From positions 39,672 to 103,671 of the forward strand of contig CAYSAQ010000006.1 in NCBI GenBank assembly GCA_964429235.1: DNA of 64,000 nt, in the 5' to 3' direction. The stretch is from CAYSAQ01 sp964429235. Its GTDB lineage: Bacteria; Margulisbacteria; Riflemargulisbacteria; GWF2-35-9; DYQY01. A model generated the notes under the pieces. It worked only from the letters and a program-made list of their open reading frames with translations. It searched no databases and was not told the DNA's origin. Shown in pieces: positions 32,964-42,400 of this stretch; within the stretch, counting starts at the first letter, position 1; each line of letters opens with the position of its first letter. Made by a program: the position numbers and the translations under genes.

Positions 32964-32985
32964 GTGTCCAAAACGTGTCCAAAAC
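32964..32985. promoter_or_regulatory. Tandem 11-bp repeat, likely regulator-binding site
   Basis: Two exact adjoining copies of GTGTCCAAAAC, so the period is close to one helical turn. The block begins 48 bp upstream of the glycogen promoter -35. The outer bases GTTTT at 32959-32963 also make an inverted repeat with the first AAAAC. This is an activator-like position. The rest of 32841-33072 holds no gene; it has a GTATAC inverted repeat near 33050. Confidence 0.5.
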
Positions 32986-33072
32986 ATGGAATAATCACTA
33001 AAAAGAGGCATTTATTTCATAATTTGATAATTTTGGAATACCCGCAGTATACAAAAGTATACACTTCGAATT

Positions 33073-34866
33073 CTATGATTCTTGAGTAGGAAGAGGTCTT
33101 AGTTTTAATCTAAGCTCACGTAACTGCTCTGGAGAAACTTCTCCAGGTGCATCTGATAATGGACAACCCGCACTCTGTGTTTTAGGAAATGCAATAACAT
33201 CTCTAATAGACTGGCTATCTGTCATTAACATAATAAGTCTATCCAACCCTAGTGCTAACCCACCATGTGGAGGAGCGCCATATTCTAATGCCGTAATAAG
33301 AAACCCAAATTTTTCTTCTGCTTCTTCCTTACTAATGTTCATCATATCCAAAATCTTTGATTGCATATCTGGTTGATGAATACGAATAGAACCACCACCT
33401 ATTTCGCAACCATTAAGGACTATGTCATAGGCTATTGAATATAAATCTAATGGATCTCCTTCAAGGCCTTTGATATCGTCTACGTCTGGTCTAGTAAAAG
33501 GATGATGTAATGCTTTAAGCTTTCCTTCAATTTTTTCAAACATAGGGAATTTTGTTACCCATACAAATGAATACTTTTCTTTTGGCTCTACTTTTAACAC
33601 ATCTGCTACTTCTAATCTAAGTCTACCCAATACATCATTAGCTACAGCTGCCGAATCTGCAATGAAAATCAGAACATCACCAGGATGCGCATCAAATCTC
33701 TGCATTGTCTCTGCAATCTGAGTATCAGAGAAAAACTTAACAATAGGAGAAGTATATTCATATTTAGCTATATCATCAGCTGATTCTGGTTTAACAGTAA
33801 TCCAAGCCATTCCTTTTGCTCCATGTTTTTTAGAGAACTCAATAAGGTCATCTAAATTCTTTCTACTAAGAGCATGCCCATTTTTAATATTTATACCTTT
33901 AACTAAGCCACCGCCATTAGCAACTGCGTTAAAAACCTTTAATTCTAAATTCTTTGCTATATCTGTTATATCTACTAATTTAAAACCAAAACGCATATCA
34001 GGGCTATCGCTACCATAAAAATTGATAGCATCATCATAATCTATTCTATTGATTGGCAATTTAACATCTACATCAATTGCTTTGAATACTTCCTGAAGCA
34101 TTCCTTCTGTTGTTGCAATCACATCATCCTGGTCTACAAAACTCATCTCTAAATCTATTTGAGTAAATTCAGGCTGTCTATCTGCCCTAAGGTCTTCATC
34201 TCTAAAACATTTTGCAATCTGATAATATCGCTCAAACCCACCAACCATCAACAATTGTTTAAATAGCTGAGGAGATTGAGGTAATGCAAAAAAGTTACCA
34301 GGACTAACTCTACTAGGAACTAGATAATCTCTAGCACCTTCTGGAGTACTCTTATTAAGTATTGGAGTTTCTACTTCTAAAAACTCTGCTTTATTTAAGT
34401 GATTTCTAATAGCTGTTACAGCATTGTGCCTAACCTTAAACTTATTTAAAGAGCTCTCTTTTCTAAGGTCTAGATATCTATATTTTAATTTCAAGTTCTC
34501 ATCTACTGGTTCGTCATCTGAAACACTGAACACAGGAGTCTTACTAGCGTTAAGTATTTCTACAACTGTACACTCTACTTCAACGTCACCAGTATCCATA
34601 TTTGAATTAACAGTATCTTCTGAACGAGCAATTACTTGTCCTTTTACAGCAAGTACGAATTCGCTTCTAATACTTTCGGCTAAATGATGAGAAAGACCTG
34701 CTTTTGAAGAATCAAATGTAATCTGAACAATACCAGAACGATCTCTAAGGTCTATAAAAATAACGCCACCGTGGTCACGTCTTCTATTTACCCAACCATT
34801 AAGGACTATTTCCTTACCGATATCGGATTTTCTAAGCTTTCCGCAATTTATTGTTCTTTTAAGCAT
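33073..34866 (-). CDS. aspS: Aspartyl-tRNA synthetase, bacterial type
   Basis: 597 residues, the length of bacterial AspRS with the GAD insertion. The OB-fold anticodon domain is at the N-terminus (N-G-W-V-N-R-R-R-D-H-G-G near residue 23). Class II motif 2 reads F-R-D-E-D-L-R-A-D-R-Q-P-E-F-T near residue 219, and motif 3 L-A-L-G-L-D-R-L-I-M-L near residue 562. R-Y-L-D-L-R-K at 130 is also conserved. Whether it is discriminating or non-discriminating cannot be decided by eye. There is no ribosome binding site; TTTTCA-17-TATACT (34874-34902) ends 7 nt before the ATG, suggesting a leaderless mRNA. Confidence 0.95.
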   Translation of the reverse strand: MLKRTINCGKLRKSDIGKEIVLNGWVNRRRDHGGVIFIDLRDRSGIVQITFDSSKAGLSHHLAESIRSEFVLAVKGQVIARSEDTVNSNMDTGDVEVECTVVEILNASKTPVFSVSDDEPVDENLKLKYRYLDLRKESSLNKFKVRHNAVTAIRNHLNKAEFLEVETPILNKSTPEGARDYLVPSRVSPGNFFALPQSPQLFKQLLMVGGFERYYQIAKCFRDEDLRADRQPEFTQIDLEMSFVDQDDVIATTEGMLQEVFKAIDVDVKLPINRIDYDDAINFYGSDSPDMRFGFKLVDITDIAKNLELKVFNAVANGGGLVKGINIKNGHALSRKNLDDLIEFSKKHGAKGMAWITVKPESADDIAKYEYTSPIVKFFSDTQIAETMQRFDAHPGDVLIFIADSAAVANDVLGRLRLEVADVLKVEPKEKYSFVWVTKFPMFEKIEGKLKALHHPFTRPDVDDIKGLEGDPLDLYSIAYDIVLNGCEIGGGSIRIHQPDMQSKILDMMNISKEEAEEKFGFLITALEYGAPPHGGLALGLDRLIMLMTDSQSIRDVIAFPKTQSAGCPLSDAPGEVSPEQLRELRLKLRPLPTQES

Positions 34867-34873
34867 GGGCTAT

Positions 34874-34902
34874 AGTATATAGTGAAAAGCGAATGGTGAA
34901 AA
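34874..34902 (-). promoter_or_regulatory. Promoter of aspS, probably giving a leaderless mRNA
   Basis: Minus strand: -35 TTTTCA (34897-34902), a 17-nt spacer and -10 TATACT (34874-34879). Only 7 nt (ATAGCCC) separate the -10 from the ATG. Confidence 0.5.
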
Positions 34903-34930
34903 GCAGGAAATTGCTCAAAATCAAAGTAAT

Positions 34931-34971
34931 CCCCCTTCGCTCTATAGAGCTCTTCCCCCTTATAAAGGGGG
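34931..34971 (+). repeat. Double-palindrome element between queC and aspS
   Basis: CCCCCT, then a GCTCTATAGAGC stem, then CCCCCTTATAAAGGGGG, with the same plan and almost the same end palindrome as the copies around the DUF559 gene. It ends 2 nt from the queC stop codon. Confidence 0.75.
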
Positions 34972-34973
34972 AA

Positions 34974-35621
34974 CTAAATCAATAATGGATCTGGGATGCC
35001 AGCTTCTAAGAAACCTTTGGCTCTAAGCTGACAAGCAGGACACTCTCCACACGGAGGGACTTGTCCTTTATAGCATGTATGAGAATAAGCTAAAGCCTCT
35101 AATGCGCCTACTTCTTGAGCAAATAGCACTGTTTCTTTCTTATCTTTATCTATAAGAGGTGTAAGTATTTTAAAATCATAGTCCATTCCTAACGAAATGG
35201 TCTTCTCTAGCGATTCCATGGTGTTTTTCCGACAATCGGGATATCCGCTAAAGTCTACCTGCGAAACACCAATAATAAGCGAGCTAATGCCCTTCTCGTA
35301 TGCATAAGCAGCAGCCAACGTTACAAATATAAGGTTTCTGCCAGGAACAAAAGTTGTAGGCAATCCAGTAGTAGTATTTGTGGTAATTTCAGAATCATTA
35401 ATCATAGCAGTATTTGTTAGAGCTTTTATACTACTAACCTCAACCAATTTATGCGGAACTCCAGCCATTTCTGCTACTTTCTTTGCAGACTCTAGCTCTA
35501 TCCTATGTCTCTGTCCATAATCAAATGTAATAGTCTCCACAACATCAAATTGTTGCTTTGCCCAAAATAAGGCTGTGGTGGAGTCTTGTCCGCCTGAAAG
35601 AATAACCAATGCTTTTGTCAT
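34974..35621 (-). CDS. queC: 7-cyano-7-deazaguanine synthase (queuosine biosynthesis)
   Basis: 215 residues. The PP-loop S-G-G-Q-D-S-T lies near residue 9, G-Q-R-H-R near residue 40, and the zinc-binding C-Y-K-G-Q-V-P-P-C-G-E-C-P-A-C motif near the C-terminus has all four Cys. It converts 7-carboxy-7-deazaguanine to preQ0 with ATP and ammonia. No other queuosine gene and no preQ1 riboswitch is seen nearby. An extended -10 TGTTATAAT (35628-35636) ends 6 nt before the ATG and there is no ribosome binding site, so the mRNA is probably leaderless. Confidence 0.95.
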   Translation of the reverse strand: MTKALVILSGGQDSTTALFWAKQQFDVVETITFDYGQRHRIELESAKKVAEMAGVPHKLVEVSSIKALTNTAMINDSEITTNTTTGLPTTFVPGRNLIFVTLAAAYAYEKGISSLIIGVSQVDFSGYPDCRKNTMESLEKTISLGMDYDFKILTPLIDKDKKETVLFAQEVGALEALAYSHTCYKGQVPPCGECPACQLRAKGFLEAGIPDPLLI

Positions 35622-35627
35622 GGGGTT

Positions 35628-35636
35628 ATTATAACA
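35628..35636 (-). promoter_or_regulatory. Extended -10 box of queC
   Basis: Minus strand TGTTATAAT, 6 nt from the ATG; the -35 region (TAAAGA) is poor, as allowed for extended -10 promoters. It sits at the very end of the 510-aa gene. Confidence 0.45.
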
Positions 35637-37169
35637 TTAAAGGGATGCTATCTTTAGTTTAATGCGAGCTACCTGTGCTTCTGCTTTTTCGATACTTGCA
35701 GCCTTTGACAATTGGACTAAATCTTTAATAAAATCAGAATATTGATCCATTAACTTCTCATTATCACCAATTACATTCTTATATGCGTTATAAAGCTCTT
35801 CTCTTTGAACAGCTCCAGTTAAATACATAAATTGAATAGCCATCTCCATATCATACTTAGAAAAAGCCCCATCTGTCTGATTGTCCATTCTTTCTAATCT
35901 TGCATTAGAAACAAAATATGTTCTAAGCCCCTTCTCATAAGCAGTAACTTCTCGATATTCCCAATCAGTAGGTATGTCCATTTCCATTTTCAAAGACTTT
36001 ATGTTTTGCAAATTTTTAATAATAGAATCCCTTTGCGCAAACTCAAACCTATTTAATACCTTATTAAGCTTCTCAATAGAAACCTTGCCTAGTATATATT
36101 TTGCTAGATTATTCACAAGTACGTTTATCTGATAATCTTTAAGATCTGTTTGTTCCCGTAAATACTTAAACACATCTCTTTTAACCAATGAAAACTTTAG
36201 TTGTGCCAACACATGCTCATCATTCTTTAAGCCGTGTTTCTGATTTACAAAAGATATACCTTTATCAGAAACCAGTATTGCTAAAGAACCGATACCAATT
36301 ATTGAATCTAAATCAGTCTGACCTATCTGTGAAAGCAAATTAAAGCCACCATCTGTCTTCATTACTCCTGTTTTCTTATTTGGCATAGAAAACTGATGCC
36401 CTTCTGCTATAGCTTCAGAACTAAGGCCATTCAATCCCAATGGATGATTATGCACCCAATAATCTACCCCTACTCGGTAATCTCCCTGATTATTAGCCAT
36501 TGTCATCAACAAACTTGTATCAACGTTTTCACTACTATCACCAACACTCCGAGTGAAATATGTTTTGCTCATCTGGCTATTCCAAAACTTAAATGCGTCA
36601 ACAAGCTGGGGATCATCATCTTTACCCAACTCACTTAATGCTGAATCATTAAGACGAACATATCCTTCGCTAGATTGAGTAAAACATTTATCGAATAACT
36701 CACTACGATTAAAAGATTCAAGAAATGGCTTTATCCGTGCTTCTGAATACTCAGAGAACAGCTTATAAACAAGGACTTCACTATCCGCATTAAACTCATT
36801 CAAAAATAGCATTAAACCATTTACCGAAACATTTTTAGCTTCCAGCACTTCAGTACCTTGAAGCTGAGTTATTAGTGTGTTTGCAAATTGCTTATAATTA
36901 GCCCCTTCTAGCACATTTGATTTCTTATTGGTTTCTGTAATAACTTTTACCAACATGTCGTTTGGCAAAATAGTAATGTCTGAAGTTTTTTTATTTGGAT
37001 TAAGAACAAACATCCCATTATTTAATGGAAAAAAGATTTCGGGATAACTACTACATATATCGTCTTCGAAGAAAATTAAATATGATTTTGCGAAATTTAA
37101 TAAAAGGGTATCCCCTTTATCTAAACTAGTTCGATTGCTAAAGTTTTTAAACGACAGTATTTTATACAT
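35637..37169 (-). CDS. Hypothetical protein with HNHP motif (possible JAB/MPN-type peptidase domain)
   Basis: 510 residues, not recognised as a whole. Residues about 225-300 read Y-W-V-H-N-H-P-L-G-L-N-G-L-S (His240, His242, Pro243), then T-D-L-D-S-I and a strand I-G-S-L-A-I-L-V-S-D-K-G-I-S-F-V. This order (HxHP, then an Asp-containing loop, then a strand) recalls JAB/MPN metallopeptidases, but the upstream Glu is not identified and the HP-to-Asp distance is long. The rest is helical. The start ATG follows the stop of the 551-aa gene by a single base (TGAAATG), so the two are translated together. There is no signal peptide. Confidence 0.6.
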   Translation of the reverse strand: MYKILSFKNFSNRTSLDKGDTLLLNFAKSYLIFFEDDICSSYPEIFFPLNNGMFVLNPNKKTSDITILPNDMLVKVITETNKKSNVLEGANYKQFANTLITQLQGTEVLEAKNVSVNGLMLFLNEFNADSEVLVYKLFSEYSEARIKPFLESFNRSELFDKCFTQSSEGYVRLNDSALSELGKDDDPQLVDAFKFWNSQMSKTYFTRSVGDSSENVDTSLLMTMANNQGDYRVGVDYWVHNHPLGLNGLSSEAIAEGHQFSMPNKKTGVMKTDGGFNLLSQIGQTDLDSIIGIGSLAILVSDKGISFVNQKHGLKNDEHVLAQLKFSLVKRDVFKYLREQTDLKDYQINVLVNNLAKYILGKVSIEKLNKVLNRFEFAQRDSIIKNLQNIKSLKMEMDIPTDWEYREVTAYEKGLRTYFVSNARLERMDNQTDGAFSKYDMEMAIQFMYLTGAVQREELYNAYKNVIGDNEKLMDQYSDFIKDLVQLSKAASIEKAEAQVARIKLKIASL

Positions 37170-37170
37170 T

Positions 37171-38826
37171 TCATAACTCTAATCTGAATCCTTTTTTCTG
37201 CATAGAATCTAGGATACACTCTTTTATCTCTTTATTAGAATATTCCCCTTTTTCGTCATTTATAAACATAGTTTTTAATGTTTCATACAATTGTTTTTCT
37301 CTATCTTCTAAATATGTAAAAACACTATTCAAACTAGAGATATCTTTCATTTTAAGTTGAGTGAAAAAATTAATCCAAAAGTTACCAATTCTCTTCTTCT
37401 CAGTTCTCTCTTTTTTGATTACTTTTTTCTCATAAAGATCCATCATCTGATTGATGTCTTTTTCTAAATCCACATAACTTTTTTTCTTACCATTATCCGT
37501 ATAAGATATTTTTTTTAACTGAACATATATATCCGACAATGTTTCTTTATACCAATCTGCAAGAAATTTATATACTTTAGTAAATTCAGCGTACATCTTG
37601 GTGTAATCAAATTGCCCATCTTCTTCTATGAATGGTTGTATCAACGCAAACATTATATAAGTATATGGAAACATGAATTTTGTATCTGTATCAAGAAACC
37701 AAGCATCACTTAAATACATATTGAGCATTACATCTGCTTTGTTTTTATCTTGTTTCAATGCAGTATCTACAATGTTCTTAAGAGGGCCTTTTACTCCATT
37801 ATGCTCTGGATACCACTCAACCATTACTTCTTGTAAAACAGAAAGAAAGTTTTCTTTTACTGTCGTAAGCCCATCTACAATTGCAAGCTCCATATCATTG
37901 ATATCTGTATCTTCTAAAGCATCATGAGCTAACTCATGCCATACAAAATTTTCCTTCATAAGGTTAACAAAATCCTGTTGAGACTCTTCTAAAGTATTAT
38001 CACGGTCAATCATAAAGCAATCTACAGTTCTTTTCTTTATGCTTTCGGCAATACTATGCTCTGGCATGCTAGACATGTAATTCATAAAAAACAAATCACC
38101 CTCAGAGACAGTCTTCCATTTCTTAAGGAAAATATATTTACAAACCTCTTCTCTAACAGCAATTTGGTCATCTTCTATTACTGCAACTATATAATGAACA
38201 CAATTCGGAGTCCTAATGTCTTCTTTATGAATATAGTACAAATCATATTTCATATATTCTATATGATCTACAGCTCCAAATATTATAGATTTGCTCTCTC
38301 CAGTAGATCCCATTATTATTCTTCTAGGAGAACTTACGGCTTTAAGAATATTATTAATATCTTTTGTCTGATTTTGTCTGAAAACTTCACCTAGTATTGT
38401 TATCTCTGGATAATCCATAATCTTGGATAATTGGTCCTTATTAAGACCTATTAGCTCATATCTTTTATACTCTTCCGCTATCTTGGCATCAAACTTATCA
38501 TAATCTGCCATTGAAAAATCTTTATCTAGTGAAATATTTAAAAGCAAATACATATATGCTGTCTTAACTCTATCTTTACCGGCCTCTGTCCATTCTCCGG
38601 ATACTTCCATCATCCTATACTGGACTAAAGCATAATAATAAACGGTAGAGTATACTCTTGCTTCTATTATGTCTTTTAATTTTCTTATTATTTTTTGGGG
38701 ATCTGCTGCTTTATTCTTTTTAAGTATTTCTTCGATGGAAATACTTCCCTTTGGTACATTTTCATTAAAAACTATCTTTGAAAAAGCTTTTGTGTATTTT
38801 TGTTCTAATTCATTAAAATCTACCAA
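37171..38826 (-). CDS. Hypothetical helical protein with HELAH zincin-like motif
   Basis: 551 residues, not recognised. A canonical HExxH (H-E-L-A-H at residues 297-301) sits in N-F-V-W-H-E-L-A-H-D-A-L-E-D, with further acidic residues in the following helix (E-L-A-I-V-D-G-L) that could give the third zinc ligand. Sequence around it is helical, as in gluzincin-like peptidases. There is no signal peptide or membrane segment. The start is TTG at 38826, 6 nt after a GGGGG ribosome binding site. That site lies just beyond the terminator following the 132-aa gene, so expression probably depends on read-through. It is coupled to the 510-aa gene. Confidence 0.6.
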   Translation of the reverse strand: MVDFNELEQKYTKAFSKIVFNENVPKGSISIEEILKKNKAADPQKIIRKLKDIIEARVYSTVYYYALVQYRMMEVSGEWTEAGKDRVKTAYMYLLLNISLDKDFSMADYDKFDAKIAEEYKRYELIGLNKDQLSKIMDYPEITILGEVFRQNQTKDINNILKAVSSPRRIIMGSTGESKSIIFGAVDHIEYMKYDLYYIHKEDIRTPNCVHYIVAVIEDDQIAVREEVCKYIFLKKWKTVSEGDLFFMNYMSSMPEHSIAESIKKRTVDCFMIDRDNTLEESQQDFVNLMKENFVWHELAHDALEDTDINDMELAIVDGLTTVKENFLSVLQEVMVEWYPEHNGVKGPLKNIVDTALKQDKNKADVMLNMYLSDAWFLDTDTKFMFPYTYIMFALIQPFIEEDGQFDYTKMYAEFTKVYKFLADWYKETLSDIYVQLKKISYTDNGKKKSYVDLEKDINQMMDLYEKKVIKKERTEKKRIGNFWINFFTQLKMKDISSLNSVFTYLEDREKQLYETLKTMFINDEKGEYSNKEIKECILDSMQKKGFRLEL

Positions 38827-38837
38827 AATTTACCCCC

Positions 38838-38885
38838 ATAAAAAAATTAAGCTGAGACAGACTTTATTATTCTGACCCAGCTTAA
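38838..38885 (-). terminator. Rho-independent terminator between the 132-aa and 551-aa genes
   Basis: Minus strand: a 15-bp stem (38871-38885 with 38847-38861; one G-U, one mismatch), 9-nt loop, then T7. It ends 12 nt before the TTG start of the 551-aa gene and would lower expression of the two downstream genes relative to the 132-aa gene. Confidence 0.85.
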
Positions 38886-38912
38886 CTCATAATTCAATAC
38901 TAAAACTATTGT

Positions 38913-39311
38913 TTACTTAGCTGCAACGATTTCTGTAGGGGAAAAACCAAGGGTTTTTAACCCAGCATCTGCTTCTGCTTCATTTTTTGCATTTTCTAAA
39001 ACAGCTGTTACGCTTACTTCTTTTGATTCATTTAATCCTTCAAAGTTATAAGTAGTTTCTCCTACTTTAACCTCTAATGCTGCCTGTGCTAATACAACGT
39101 CACCAGCGTCAGCTTGTGCGCCTGGAAGTCCGAACGATGGACCTACAGTTTCTGTTGCAGTAGCAACTGCTACTGCTGGCTTTGCCACAGTAACCTCATT
39201 AAAAGTAGAAATTGTTTTACCATCTCCTGCTTTGTTTCCAACATTCCCAAGATTACCTGTTTGATTAGCCTGACTAGCTACATTTGCTCTTACATTCATA
39301 TTTCCTGCCAT
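38913..39311 (-). CDS. Small Ala/Val-rich protein of unknown function
   Basis: 132 residues, not recognised. The N-terminal 35 residues are Asn/Gly/Ala-rich and look disordered (N-M-N-V-R-A-N-V-A-S-Q-A-N-Q-T-G-N-L-G-N-V-G-N-K). The middle is Ala/Val-rich and the last 60 residues look folded (V-G-E-T-T-Y-N-F-E-G-L-N). It has no Cys and no signal peptide. An ideal AGGAGG 8 nt before the ATG and a strong terminator right behind it point to high expression. It follows the giant gene by 152 bp; that gap has no clear promoter but contains a short TGATC/GATCA hairpin. Confidence 0.65.
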   Translation of the reverse strand: MAGNMNVRANVASQANQTGNLGNVGNKAGDGKTISTFNEVTVAKPAVAVATATETVGPSFGLPGAQADAGDVVLAQAALEVKVGETTYNFEGLNESKEVSVTAVLENAKNEAEADAGLKTLGFSPTEIVAAK

Positions 39312-39463
39312 TTTAATTTCCTCCTAATTGATTTTTAATTCTTTATTAATATCTTACCTTGTATCTTAAACTGTCGTTGATCTTTCTGCGATCACGCCCC
39401 TTTCGATATTATCTTCTTTTGTTAATATATCGTAAGGTTTTTAATAAATTCCCACTTATTTTT

Positions 39464-42400
39464 TTATTTTTCAGCTAAAAGAGTAGCAGCATAATGCTGT
39501 AATGCTATTCCTCTCCTTTTAGCATACATTTCTCCACCAATCTGAGCAAATTTATCTTTCAAATTATCATCCTGTAATAATAAGGATACATCTGCATCTT
39601 TATCTACAGCAACAGCCGCTCTTAACTGATTAACTTCTTGGCTATCTGAGATATATGCTAAAGCTTCTGCTGACGTTGTTTTAATAAGTTTAGCTAACTC
39701 GCTATAAACAAATACCACATCATCCTTATCTATTATAAACCCTTTTTCAGCCAAACTTTCTATTAGATAAATACGTTCTATGTAACTCTCCACTGTTGTA
39801 CCTGTCTTGCTTAAAAACTCATACGCCTCTCTCTCCATTGATAAATCATTATATACATCCTTTAACATTACCAGGTCAATATCTGCCCAATTTTCTACTG
39901 CCAATCTATCTTGAAAATCATGTTTACATTCAAACATGATTCTATACATATATCTTTTCAAATCAATTTTAACTGGATAAGAGATATAACTTGATATTCC
40001 TGCCATTCCCCTTAGCATAGTTGGCGTAGACGACATTTTCATCTCTGTACGCTCAAACAATTCAGCAAATTCTTTTTCAGATACTCCTCCGGAAGCTTTT
40101 CTTTCTCTATAATCATTTATAATAGAAACTATATCTGATTTATCCGACCTATCAACGTCTTCTAGCTTATATTTTACTTGCTCCAAATATCCTAAATCAT
40201 CAAACAATTTCCACCAAACAAAGGCTTCTTTCATTTTTGCCGCATCCAACAAACCAGACAATTTAGCAGTAATAACTTTATCTTTTTTACTCTCTGTCAT
40301 TAACGAAACATCAAATATTACTCGCTGAAACCTAGACTGATAAGTTTCATAAAGCGAAAAATCTGCTCCAATCAATCTATTAATCATATAGTTCAGCATT
40401 TCAAAACGATGTATTAAATCATTCTTTCTATCAAGCTCATAAAAGACATTAATATATGTTTCACCTTTTTTCTCAAAAATAGATAAAAGCCTAGCTATTT
40501 CTTCTGGTAAATATTCTGCAGCCTCTTCGTCGTTCATACTAGAAATCAAATTCATTCTATCTTCTCTAGCATCCTCATCTTCTAAAGTCATTACCCTAAG
40601 AGTTCGCTCATTTAACAAGCTTATATTAGACAAACCATTATCAAGCACAAACAGCATTACGGCTATTGAATCTAGCTGATATTTTCCTTCACTATCCCCG
40701 TTATTTAAATGAATTTTGAATTGCTCCAATGTAATATCATCAGGAAAATCACCTTGATTAACATATTGCTTAACGTCTCGTATTACTTTAGCCACGATAC
40801 GTCGCCCCGTCTTTTCTTGCTTTGCCAGCTCAGGGAAATTTTCACCAAACATATCCTCTATCAATTCAAATGACTCTTCATCTAATTCTAACTGATTTAA
40901 AGAAGACAATTTGGTTACATAACTAGAACAGACCAATTTATATGTATCCATAAAATCTTGAAACACATCATCTCTTCCCTTTGTTAACATCTTATGAAGA
41001 ATTAATAATTTTTTCACATTATTACCTTTAGAAACTGCTAAATTTAATTGAATATCTAGCTGACCTAGTTCATAAGAAAGAGAAAAATAACTTTCTAAAT
41101 TGTTAGCGGTTAATCCTAATTCATTTTTCAGAAATGAATTTCCACTATCTTCCATTTCTTTTAATAACTCTAATTTCTCACCGTCAGTCATTACCTGAAA
41201 AGCTGTTTTGAAATCTGTTTTATCGAGTGTCTGTACTTCTAACTTTCTTATAGCTGAAACTCTCATAAATTCTTTAAATGCTGCCTCATTTCCAATTTTT
41301 GTAGGATATTTAGAGACAACAAGCTTCTTGCCTTCTTTTGTGCTTAAAAACTTCTCGTATTCATTTTTCTCTACTGGAGACAAATTATTAATAACAACAT
41401 GCATTTTTAATGCACCATATTTATCATAACAAGAATCATCAAATCTACTATATATAGTCGCATTTTCTCTAATCAAAAACATATCTTCAGGTGTCACTGC
41501 ATCTTTCATCTCTGCTTGTGCTATATAATCGAATAGGACATCTTGAATATCCTTCTTAGCCCATTCACCGTTGTTATCCTTAACACAAAACAAACCCTTT
41601 TTATCATGATAAACTAATGATTCTAGGTTAATTGCTGGATTTTTTCGTTCTTCCCATGAACGAATATATGAACCAGATAATGTAGGCTGAAGCCTCTCAT
41701 GATAAAAAGAAAGAATACCGCTTTCTTCCGTCTCTGAATATTTGTAATATAGACCATCATCCAAAGTATCTTTTCTTTTCTCTGGCATATTGAAGTAATT
41801 ATAACCAGACCCTTTTGAATATGTGCCTATTGGGTAATACTTACTTGGAAAGAGCAATCCTCCAGTGTCACGAACATACACATCATTTCTATTCATAATA
41901 TATTTAGCAAAATCTTCTTTTTGCTCATAAGAAAAGGAATTATATAACTTCTCAATATTCCATTTACCGAAACGTTCCATCTTGTTTCTATGCATTGCAG
42001 ACGTATATACATCTCTTAACATAATACCATGTTCATACACTCCATCTTTAAGCTTAGCGGTATCATATGGGAAGTATACAAATTGTATATAAATGGACCT
42101 AAACTTATCGCCCTCTTTATAAGCATCCACTGAGCCAAATAATACTTTTTGCTCTATTAACTCACCAACATAAGCTAAATACTTAGCCTGCTCTACTGGC
42201 GATAAAGAGTCTACACCTGAAACTTCGTCATTATTATTTTGAACTAATACTGAATAGCCTTTTTCTAAGTCTAAAATATTATATCTACTTAACTTATCGT
42301 CTATTGTTTCGCTATCATAATGATCATCTAAAAATTCTTGATAAAGTTTTTCTAATAACTGATATGTCTTAGGGTGCACTGAATATGTAAAAGAAGATAT

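Noticed and set aside
33040..33072. Terminator after aspS (GTATAC inverted repeat)
   Set aside because: Short stem and no T-run; not convincing as an intrinsic terminator.
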